A program made the position numbers and the translations under genes. A DNA stretch of 64,000 nt, from NCBI RefSeq assembly GCF_963676685.1, contig NC_092347.1, positions 66,164,596 through 66,228,595 of the forward strand, written 5' to 3'. This document shows positions 55,080 through 64,000 of this stretch, piece by piece. Position 1 is the first letter of the stretch. The number at the start of each line of letters is the position of its first letter. The notes below the pieces were generated by a model. It saw nothing but the letters and a program-made list of their open reading frames with translations. It ran no database searches and was not told the DNA's origin. Source of the stretch: Mytilus edulis (lineage: Eukaryota > Mollusca > Bivalvia > Mytilida > Mytilidae).

Positions 55080-58000
55080 TTCCAACGAGGGGTGAAAGAT
55101 ACCAGAGGGACATTCAAACTCATAGATCGAAAACAAACTCATAACGCCTTACCTTAAAAAGAAAAAGACAAACAGTACACAAGACACAGCATAAAAAACT
55201 AAAGACTAAGCAACACGAACCCCACCAATAACTAGGGGTGATCTCAGGTGCTCCGGAAAGGGTAAGAAGATCTTGCTCCACATGTGGCACCCGTCTTGTT
55301 GTTCAAGTTATTACAAACCCAGTAAATAGTCTAATTCGGTAGCTCACATAAGTGAAAAGGGAACGGGTTTATAGTTAGACATAAGGAACATATCCGATAC
55401 CATCTGTGAAATATATCTTCAATAATGGTCGACCAACTCGTGACGGCGTCCGTAAATATAACGAAAGGATGATTTCAACTTAACCATTTGGAACTCTTTG
55501 TTTAATAGCTTCCTTGTGAGTAACAACTCTCTTTCAGGGTAATCATGATAGGAAATACAAGTCCGGGAATATCGTATCAATTTCAAATAGGAGATATATA
55601 CTCCGTATGCAGTCGCTGCTAGAATGTTGCTACAAACATATGGAAAGTTCAGAATGAGGAAGCCGAAATTATCTGTTCTGTCGTAAAGTTTTGTTTTGTT
55701 TTCAACCGACCCCCATTGTCAATGTTTGGGTGTAAGTCAACATATGAGGCAGACTTAACTGAAACTGTTGTATCTTTTATCTCTAGTTTGATGGGATAGA
55801 TGCATTCAACATACCGAGAGAACATAATCTATATAGCAGAAGGTAAAGTTAAGATTAAGGACTTTCCGTTTTGAGTTTTCCTCGGAGTTCAGTACTTTTT
55901 AAAGGATATAGCTAACTTATTTTTTTTCCTAAGAACTTCCTGTATGAAGTCAGCCTCATACGAATAAAGAAACAAGTCCGCAAGAAAAAGGGCACAATTG
56001 GTTCCCATGGGAATGCTGATAGTTTGTTGAAAAACACGTCCAGCAAGCGTAACAAATATGTTGGGGGTTCATCTAATTTTTTTCTTAAAAATATGTTGTC
56101 AATCAAGAAATCAAGCATCTTGATAATGTCAGTTTTAGAAATTATTGTGTTAAAATCGGAGTGATTTTTTACAAAGTAGGACTAATCCCTCCATAAGACA
56201 AGATACCTGTATCTACGTTGGAAATTTTTTTTTTTATGAAATAAAGCAAAACCAACTATTTCAATTTGCCCGTTTTGTTTAGAATGGGGAATACTTGTGT
56301 AAAGTGTAGAAAGGTAAAAAAAATGTTTTTATACTATTGCAAGATGAAAGAGTCTTAGACTGTATGTATTCTAAAGGATCATTGGCTTATTTTAGTATTT
56401 ACATATGATTCACATCACCTCTAGAACAGGCAGTTTCTCAATAACTTTGAAGCCCGACTTTGATTGCTGATAACATAGATGTCTATAATTTAAAAAGATG
56501 TTTCGTGGAGCACTTGGAAAACCCAGCAATACCGGCATACCGTTGTGTGTAATGACACTTATGTAGTTTAGGTATCTAATACAGAAATGGAAGATCCAGT
56601 GTATGCATCTTTGATTGAAAAAGTACAGACCTATGATTATCCAGGATTTCCTCTTTGGTAAGTGTCGTCGGGGTATATGTTGAGTTTCCAAGTGAATGGT
56701 CAATACCTAACTCATAAATCAAGCAGTTTATGTAATGAAATTTTCATACAAAGACAATGTTGTTTGGGACTTTATATGCGGGTACAACAACATATGTGTC
56801 ATGGAGGTAGGACGAGTGCTTTGCAACATTTGGGTCTTTAAAGGTTGATGTAGCATGGGTATTGATAGACCCATTTAGTTTCTTAATTCCGATTTGTATC
56901 AACGACCCCACAGCCTTAATTCATTCGGAAAGAGTATCTACGTCTTCTTTCTTGCGTTTAGACCACTGCCTGGTATACTTTTCGATTGATTCCATCAGTA
57001 TTTTGAAGTTGTGTTTTCAATTGATGGATTAAGGCTCACAATATTTCGGACCTTTAGATAACACATTTCACAAGGAAGTGTTACTGATAATGTTGAGATC
57101 ACCGGAAATAACGTAGGAAGTCGGATTATATGTGAATTGGGAACTAGCACAGGTGCAATCAGGAGGTTTAGTCGTCAATATTGAGATCCTGCAAAACATG
57201 TGTGTAGTTGAAAATGTTAGTTGCAATTGGTTTGGTATAGGTATAAGAAATGAGTTGTTCAGACTGATCTTTAAAATAGGGAGGTATTTTCGATTGAACC
57301 GATTCATAATGTAGGATATTGCCCATGTTGACGACATCGAGAATCTTTGTTGACAAAGGTCTCCATTAAGGAAAGATGTTTTATCTTTTTCATCGTTTCC
57401 AATGTGAACTGGCTTGAAACGTTTGGACTTGCAATATCCGAAATGATAGTAGTAAGTTTTTATTGGTTTGAATGAGGGGTTTTAACCATGGTTTTCAAAC
57501 CTGAATTGAACAGAGAATGAAGTTTTGAAAGGAGTAATGAAGATTCGTGATAATGTAATGCATACCTACCGGATTTGGTATATCTTGCAGAAAGTCGTTA
57601 ATAGAGACATCATGCAGAGTTGGTGATGTATAGTGACGATGACCATGACTGCGTCTACGTCGAGAAGTAGAATTGAAAATATTCGTCAAATTCACCGAGC
57701 TACAGGTAGGACTAGATAGAATACCTATACCATCAATTTTGTCAGAGCAACCATATGGTGTCACAGTACCCAATTGTCGAATCCAGTAGTCCTCTTTTTT
57801 GTCTACGGAGAGGAGTTTTTTTTTGTGGATTTTTATTTTTTTTCGATAATGCAAACTTTCATAGAAACGATTGAATTATCAGGCCGATTAAAATGCTGGT
57901 AAACAATGTCGCTTGAATTGTTGTTGATGTCTGATCTATGGTCGCATATACTTTTTAAGCTTTCCTGTCGTAGCACCGACGTATAACAATCCGCAAAGGG

Positions 58001-58200
58001 TGCTATCTAATTCAGATTATCACATCTTCTGCTAAAATAAGACGTTTTAGTTAAATTGCTAGTGAATTGAGCATCTGTTTAAAGTTCCACAAGTTTTACA
58101 GCCATTGGCTTCACGTTTGTAAATGAGACAGTATTATTCAGAGTCATCAAAATCTAAAATGTCTTTAAGAAGAACTGAACATGGCTGCTTAAATGTAGTA
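55080..58200 (-). mobile_element. decayed Penelope-like retroelement, endonuclease N-terminal to RT
   Basis: Minus-strand order from high to low coordinates: a Cys-rich stretch near 58.1 kb (NGCKTCGTL); a GIY-YIG endonuclease core at about 57970-57998 (CGLLYVGATTGKL); its downstream part at 57495-57854 (EDYWIRQLGTVTPYG, RRRRSHGHRHY); a Penelope-type linker at 57068-57160 (CTCASSQFTYNPTSYV, SGDLNII); reverse transcriptase from about 56.2 to 55.4 kb; then the untranslated tail ending near 55080. Frames are interrupted repeatedly by stops, frameshifts and a small duplication (around 56060), so no intact protein is made. Canonical Penelope elements carry GIY-YIG after the RT; the reverse order here matches the Naiad-type permuted clade reported in invertebrates. 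Confidence 0.82.
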
Positions 58201-58224
58201 CTACTGCTAGTGTAATCAATTGCA

Positions 58225-58345
58225 CAGTTCATGGGGTAACCGTTTCATAGATGATATCGGATATGTTCCTTATGTTGTTACTACTATCCCTTTCCATTTT
58301 TCACGAATGAAACCTACCGCATTAAGACTATTTACAGCTGTATTT
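58225..58345 (+). mobile_element. Penelope RT-end/tail relic
   Basis: 'GGGTAACCGTTTCATAGATG', 'GATATCGGATATGTTCCTTA' in forward orientation, converging on the minus-strand copy and directly followed by the foldback. Confidence 0.75.
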
Positions 58346-58350
58346 ACATG

Positions 58351-58858
58351 CCAAAAACTACTCTGAGTACAGACTAACCTGTGAAGTTGGAAAAGTTTTA
58401 ATGCCTGGCATCCACTAGATATATTAAAGTGAAATGCATTCTGTGTTTCAGAAAGATAAAATCTCTTTTGGATTTTGATGGGCATTTTTTTCCTTCATGC
58501 AGAAGGTGTGAAAATTAACAAAGTTACAACTTTGTGATGCTCTCTCAGGTAAAAAAAAAAACCGGTTTGTATTGTTTCGATTATCCTTAATTGACATGGA
58601 CAAGAGGTATCTTCACAACTAGTATAGGTGAGTTAAAGAGTTTATCTGAGTCAGTGAGTGGACAGTATCAAAGTAATTCAGGTGTTCGTTTATGTTTACA
58701 CCTTTCTGCAGAAAGGAAAAAAGATGCCCATCAAAAACCAAGAAAGATTTTATCTTTCTTAAACACAAAATGCATTTAACTTTTATATATCTAGTGGATG
58801 TTAGGCCTTAAAACTTTTCAAACAGCACCGGTAAGTCTGTACACAGAGTAGTTTTTGA
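58351..58858. repeat. about 510-bp foldback, 170-bp arms
   Basis: Left arm 58351-58519 ('CCAAAAACTACTCTGAGTAC', 'CATCCACTAGATATATTAAA', 'TTTTGATGGGCATTTTTTTC') pairs with right arm 58688-58858 with moderate divergence. The central segment of about 168 bp is unique. No ORF spans it credibly. Confidence 0.88.
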
Positions 58859-59379
58859 GGTGAAAATACGGCCATATTTGTCCATTTGTTATGATGAACC
58901 TTAAAATCAATAAATTTCTAAAAATATTTTTGACCTCATAACTAGTATATGAGATATGGACTTGCCCACGATAACTGAACATTGATCACTGATCCATGAA
59001 GTGTAAAGGCCATGTGGTCCCTGTCTGACAGCCATATGGACCTTGTAAGGATACCCATGTACAAAATTTATATATAGTGATCTTATGACAATGACAATGG
59101 ACATATGTCCTGAGCTTAAGGTGTTTAAATAATATCAGATATGACAGACGAAAAATTCATAAAATAAGGCACCTGTAACCCAGTCATTCACCTCCTCTCA
59201 GAGATTATATACATTTATCATTGTAACCATATTTACTTTTAACAATGGAGGGGATACATATATGTATATATAATGTTTATAAATGTGGTCAGATATATAT
59301 GTTTGTATGTTTGTATGTAACCAATATTAATTGTCTTGGTATCAATTTTATTTTATCTTTCTTATCTTTATGCCGTCTT

Positions 59380-60050
59380 TATTATGAAGTATATGGCTTT
59401 ATCCCATCGTACTTGAGGTATAGGACACAGCAGATAGAATTAAATCTACTTCATATCTTGGCATATAAATTGACACTGAAGGGCGGTTGAAAACAAACTT
59501 CAAGACAAAACAAAATATTTCAGCTTCCTCATTGTGAACTTTTCAATACTATGTAGCAATATTCCAGTAACGTCTACATACGTATTTCAGGGCTTGTACC
59601 TCCTATCCTGATTTCCTTGATAGATAGGGCAACAAGCGCAACTGTTTCTACATAGGCGGTAATGGAAACGTTTTCTTCTCTAGCTCAGTCCATATCTTAA
59701 ACTTGGATATGTATGACGGCTCGTTTCGAAGCTGGGACATTTTCACATATGTGGTTAAATTTTCGGGATACGAAATGTGTGATTCATTTTTCCGTGAATT
59801 AGCATACCCCGAAAATCCTTTCGTGGTGCGGCTCTTCGTGGTAAAAAATCACTTTTTTCACACAATAATATCTCCAAAGTTTTTACACATTTATTCTAAG
59901 GTACTCTACTTTCCAGATCAACACAAATGGTTAAGCATGTTTCACAGTTGACGATGGATATGTTCGTAACCCACCCCCCCCCCCTTTTACCGAATGTGAT
60001 CTAGCCAATTAGATCTATCACTGCTCTAAACTTTCATAAGCAACATGGTG
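59380..60050 (+). mobile_element. strongly decayed Penelope RT and tail relic
   Basis: 'CTACTTCATATCTTGGCATA' then 'GGGCGGTTGAAAACAAACTT' match the LDL(H/I)-containing RT region of 19.3-19.6 kb, and 59930-60050 matches the region after the RT end ('GACGATGGATATGTTCGTAA', 'ACCGAATGTGATCTAGCCAA'). A C run lies near 59978. Confidence 0.65.
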
Positions 60051-60339
60051 TGTCCTGGCTATTATCTTACCGCCTAAAAATTTCTAGGAATATGATTGGT
60101 TAAAAGATAAAAGAGTCCTGGAGACTGTGTATATTTCATATTAAGTCAATAGGGAGGCGGGGCTTATTTCATACACGGTTAGTAGTGGTGTTACGTCCCT
60201 TAATAAAACAAAAAGGTACTGAGAAAAAATCTTAAAGGTTTCAACAGACGAAGAAATTGATGATTAAGATTGTAATAAATTCATAAAACACATTTAAACC
60301 TAACAAGTTGTTATTGTTGGCATCTGTTTTTGAAGGATC

Positions 60340-61270
60340 AATGGAAGTAGTTAACTCCTTAGGGGGTCAATTGACCATTTCTGTCATGTTGACTTATTTG
60401 TAAATCTCAGCAAAATTTCCTTAAAATTACCGATTCAGGTGCAGCAACCCAACAACGGGTTGTCTGGTTCATCTGAAAATTTCAGGGCAGATAGATCTTG
60501 ACCTGATAAACAATTTTACCCCATGTCAGATTTGCTCTTAATGCTTTGGATCTTGGTTGGATGGACAGGTCACCGGACAATTTTTTTAACACAATTACCC
60601 AAAGATGATTGTTGCCAAGTTTGGATTAATTTGGCCTAGTAGTTTCAGAGGAGAAGATTTTTGTAAAGGATTACTAAGATTTACGAAAAATGGTTAAAAA
60701 TTGACTATAAAGGGCAATAACTTCTAAAGGGGTCAACTGACCATTTCGGTCATGTTGACTTATTTGTAAACCTTACTTTGCTGAACATTATTGCTGTTTA
60801 CAGTTTATCTCTATCTATAATAATATTCAAGATAATAACCAAAAACAGCAAAATTTCCTTAAAATTACCAATTCAGGAGCAGCAACCCAGCAACAGGTTG
60901 TCCGATTCATCTGAAAATTTCAGGACTGACAGATCTTTACCTGATAAACAAATTAACCCCCATGTCAGATTTGCTCTAAATGCTTTGGTTTTTGAGTTAT
61001 AAGTCAAAAACTGCATTTTACCCCTATGTTCTATTTTTAGCCATGGCGGCCATCTTGGTTGGTTGGACGGGTCGCCGGACACATTTTTTAAACTAGATAC
61101 CCCAATGATGAGTGTGGCCGAGTTTTGTTTAATTTGGCCCAGTAGTTTCAGAGGAGAAGTTTTTTGTAAAAGTTTACGACGACGGACGATGACAGACGAC
61201 GGACGACGGACAACGGACGCAAAGTGATGGGAAAAGCTCACTTGGCCCTTTGGGCCAGGTGAGCTAAAAA
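60340..61270 (+). repeat. dispersed repeat, best-preserved copy with internal duplication
   Basis: Two partial direct repeats (about 60345-60690 and 60705-61160) share 'GCAGCAACCCA(A/G)CAAC', 'CAGATCT' and 'GGCCTAGTAGTTTCAGAGG'. It ends with ACGGACGACGGACAACGG repeats and a hairpin AGCTCACTTGGCCC...GGGCCAGGTGAGCT. The 133-codon minus ORF at 60873-61274 is contained in it and mirrors one in the 8-kb copy. Confidence 0.85.
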
Positions 61271-61274
61271 GCAC

Positions 61275-62055
61275 TCTGTTGATCTCTTTAATGAAAACTA
61301 GTATTCGGTGGGTTTGTTAAGAAGACAATATAGTAACTAATGAGTGAACTGGACCTGCGTCGTTGCATACAATTGATCGAGATATTATGTTTTACTGAAG
61401 CAGAAGCAAAACTGGATAATCCCTTCCGTTGAAGCTGGGAAATCCTTGACGAAATTTGGTATAATGCATTGTGTAAATTTTCACTGGACTATCAGCAAAC
61501 AAAATTTTAGTTCACTGCAGATGAAAAAGTTGTGTACCCACTGTATCTCAATATAATGAAGCTGTAGACCAAAAAAAAAATGGTTTTTTTTTACAAAAAA
61601 AAACAAAAACAAAAACAACAACAAAAAATGACAATTGTTTTCTGTTCTAGATATTTTGGACAGATGAACAGACATGTCAAGCAGGAACTAGTTCTTGATC
61701 TGCTTTCACCGTTGGCAACACGAGCAAAAGTAATACGGTTCACAAGACTGTTTGTCAAGAAGTGTACTTTGTGAAGTACCAATTATTCAAACTAAAGACC
61801 CTGTATGTCACATCGTATTCTAAACTTGGAAACACCAAACTGTGACTGCGACTTTAGAATCACTTACTCTTGTTCTTTTAACATATCTACCGAATCGCAA
61901 ATTCCTTACATTTTATTTCGGGGTTGTACTAGTCTCGAAAGTATGTACTATTGTACTATCCTCCTGGTGAGACACTTCAGATGAACCTCTTCCTTCCCCT
62001 TTAACCTTTCACTACAAATAAACATAAATTCACTGAAACATTTTTCAGTTTGTCA
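61275..62055. other. no supported gene
   Basis: Contains a purine-rich A/AAC stretch near 61570-61625. Short ORFs there overlap on both strands and are not supported. Confidence 0.45.
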
Positions 62056-62059
62056 TTTC

Positions 62060-62260
62060 ATTAGGACGTTAAAATGGTTTTTTACACCACTAATTTTGTG
62101 GGCCCTTTATAGCTTGCTGTTCGGTGTGACCTAAGGCTTCTTATTGAAGACCATACTTTTACCTATGATGGTTAACTTTTATAAATTGTTTATTGGATGG
62201 AGAGATGTCTTATTGGCACTCATACCTCATCTTCTAATATCTATATATATTTTGTTCTCA
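62060..62260 (-). repeat. dispersed repeat, reverse copy
   Basis: Complement of part of 50735-51075: 'TATAGCTTGCTGTTCGGTGT', 'TTATTGAAGACCATAC', 'GGAGAGATGTCTTATTGGCA'. Confidence 0.78.
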
Positions 62261-63525
62261 CAAGACTTTTTTTAATGAATGGAACTGTTTCATAGAAATG
62301 TTTTCATGTATAATTGTACAGCCTTAAAGGCTGATAATGCATCTATCTATTTCTTTCAAATAGTGCTTTTAAGGTAGCAAGTAAGTCAAATATAATGAGG
62401 TATAAATGGTCAATCCCCAAAATCAATGAAGAAAACTTCAATGATAATATCCTTGTAAAAGTAGTGTTGTAAAATTTCAGAGAATTGGCAAACAGGAAGA
62501 GTTGGCACAGCAGATGTAGAAATTTCTTAAATTCTACAGCTCATCATCAAGCTGCAGATTAAATATAAATTCATTCACTTACATAGAAGTCAAGAAAACT
62601 TTGACAATAGTTTTTTACCCAAGGATTTTAAGACAGACAAACAACCATGGTCAGGCCTTTTCTAGATCTTGTCAGACCAACTTTCTTCATTGGCCACACA
62701 AATATTTAGCAAATCTTAATTTCTGAATAGTTTAATAGCAAAAAACATATAACATGCATTAAATGCTCATACATATACTACACATAAACTCTAGAAAAAA
62801 ATAACATTTATTTCCAAAATAAAAACATATATATTTAAACATAATAACAATAAGATTCTAAAGCTCTATTTAAACGAAATTTTTAACAAATCACATTTAT
62901 TTATGCTTCAAAATTACAGTGCTCTTTCGTTGATCAACCAAATAAAGGGAAATGATTCAGATATTTCATAGTAACATGTACATGTATACCGAAATATTTC
63001 TCCTAATTTGATTTCCTTGGTCTGGTCAATATTTATATACTGGTCCCGCTTGACATAAAAAGATCCTTACAAAATTTTTTCACTTTTTATGCAATTTGAT
63101 TTTAATAGACTTTTTATTTACAGTGGAATTATGCATGTTTAAAATATTTCTTGACAAGATTTAGATCAAATTACTAGTATTTAATTCATAAACTGTATTT
63201 ATTAGTTAAATCTTAAAATAGTCTGAACACTCTTTATTGTATGAACAAAAATATTTAGACCCCAAAAAATCCATTTTACAAAAAGGAGAATTTGCAATAA
63301 AATTTGTTTTGATAATTGTTTCTACAGATATAAAGAGGAAAAACATGAGAGATTCAAAAATATTTTCAGAGGTACCAAATAAAATACTGGTACAGAGACT
63401 TGACACATATGTCCAAACATCCTTTTAATAAGGTAAGGTATACATAATAAGGGTATAAAAATATATCTGAAAATAACTTTCTTGTAATATTCATCAATTA
63501 AATAAATTCATACTATACAGAAATG
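62261..63525. other. no supported gene
   Basis: AT-rich sequence. No domain, RNA gene or repeat recognised. Confidence 0.45.
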
Positions 63526-63735
63526 TCTGGGGTGTGTTTGCAAGTTCAGAAACAGTTTTCTGGTGTGTGTTTGTGTTTGCACAAGTAAAGTACTGAAAAT
63601 GTTTTGAGGTGTGTGTTTGTGTCTTTGTGTTTGCATAAGTACTGGAATTGTTTTCAGGTGTATGTTTGTGTGAACAGGTACAACAGTGTTGAAACATATT
63701 TTATGGTGTGTGTGTGTGCAAGTGCTGAAACATGT
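63526..63735 (+). repeat. GGTGTGTGTTTGTG minisatellite, about 4-5 units
   Basis: Units of roughly 40-65 bp each contain GGTGTGTGTTTGTG, a TTTGCA(C/T)AAGT word, CTGAAA and ATGTTTT. The minus strand gives two overlapping Thr/His/Cys-rich ORFs (63494-63697 and 63508-63882), which I attribute to the repeat. Confidence 0.78.
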
Positions 63736-64000
63736 TATCCTGCAAACTTTCTCAAAACACTGAAAGCAAGACAACTTTTCTGTCAACAAAAAAAGATATA
63801 ATAAAAAAAAAAATATATAATTTGTGTACATATAAAATTGCATATCATTTTGTACAGTAGTGTAAATTTCCTCCCAGCACATGTTATCTATTTCAAATAT
63901 TTGTGCAAATTATTTTTTTACTGGTGACTATTTTGAAACATATTATATTTTCCCTTCTGCTATTTTTTTTCTCAAATAAACGTAATTATTATACAATGTA

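Noticed and set aside
54882-55142. 86-codon Tyr/Leu-rich ORF.
   Set aside because: Made of the AGTATTGC tandem array plus the Penelope tail.
60873-61274. 133-codon minus-strand ORF.
   Set aside because: Fully inside a dispersed repeat and mirrored by an ORF in the decayed copy at 8677-8892.
63508-63882. 124-codon Thr/His-rich minus-strand ORF.
   Set aside because: Consists of the GTGT-rich minisatellite read backwards, with an overlapping ORF in another frame and no domain.

Overview
The window looks like genomic DNA of a bivalve mollusc, most likely a marine mussel (Mytilus or a close relative). It is AT-rich, sparse in genes and full of diverged dispersed repeats. The genes are spliced, with GT-AG introns and AATAAA signals. 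The protein families (RING-less double B-box/coiled-coil/propeller TRIM-like proteins and temptin-like secreted proteins) fit a mollusc. The genus is inference from repeat and gene content; no database search was possible.

Layout. (1) About 2.6-28.8 kb is a minus-strand cluster of TRIM-like genes whose coding part is one exon: three intact paralogues (2645-4333, 11016-12692, 21502-23184) and a truncated pseudogene (27520-27836). Each intact gene has a 3' splice site 12-17 nt before its ATG, so a 5' leader intron is expected. A shared block (E-box, CRE-like half-site, TATA-like box, splice donor) lies upstream of two genes and of the pseudogene, and is probably their common promoter plus leader exon. 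A 3.15-kb inverted-repeat transposon (15234-18381) and a Penelope-type fragment (19.1-20.2 kb) separate the second and third genes.

(2) About 31.2-47.2 kb is a tandem segmental duplication (unit 1 about 31168-39960, unit 2 about 40765-47235). Each unit carries one four-exon, minus-strand temptin-like gene that no single-frame ORF search would show. Splice sites and phases agree in both copies, and both predict intact 157-residue secreted proteins about 89% identical. Comparing the units exposes insertions present in only one, including three compact elements whose target-site duplications can be read against the empty site in the other unit.

(3) About 47-64 kb has no confident host gene. It holds four short tandem arrays, a foldback, many repeat relics, and a decayed minus-strand Penelope-like retroelement (55.1-58.2 kb) with its GIY-YIG endonuclease region upstream of the reverse transcriptase, the permuted order described for the Naiad clade.

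The TRIM-like proteins are probably cytoplasmic regulatory or immune-type factors from a lineage-specific expansion. The temptin-like proteins are probably secreted, disulfide-rich, calcium-binding signals or matrix components. Nothing in the sequence links the two clusters functionally; both show local duplication and divergence in a repeat-rich region.
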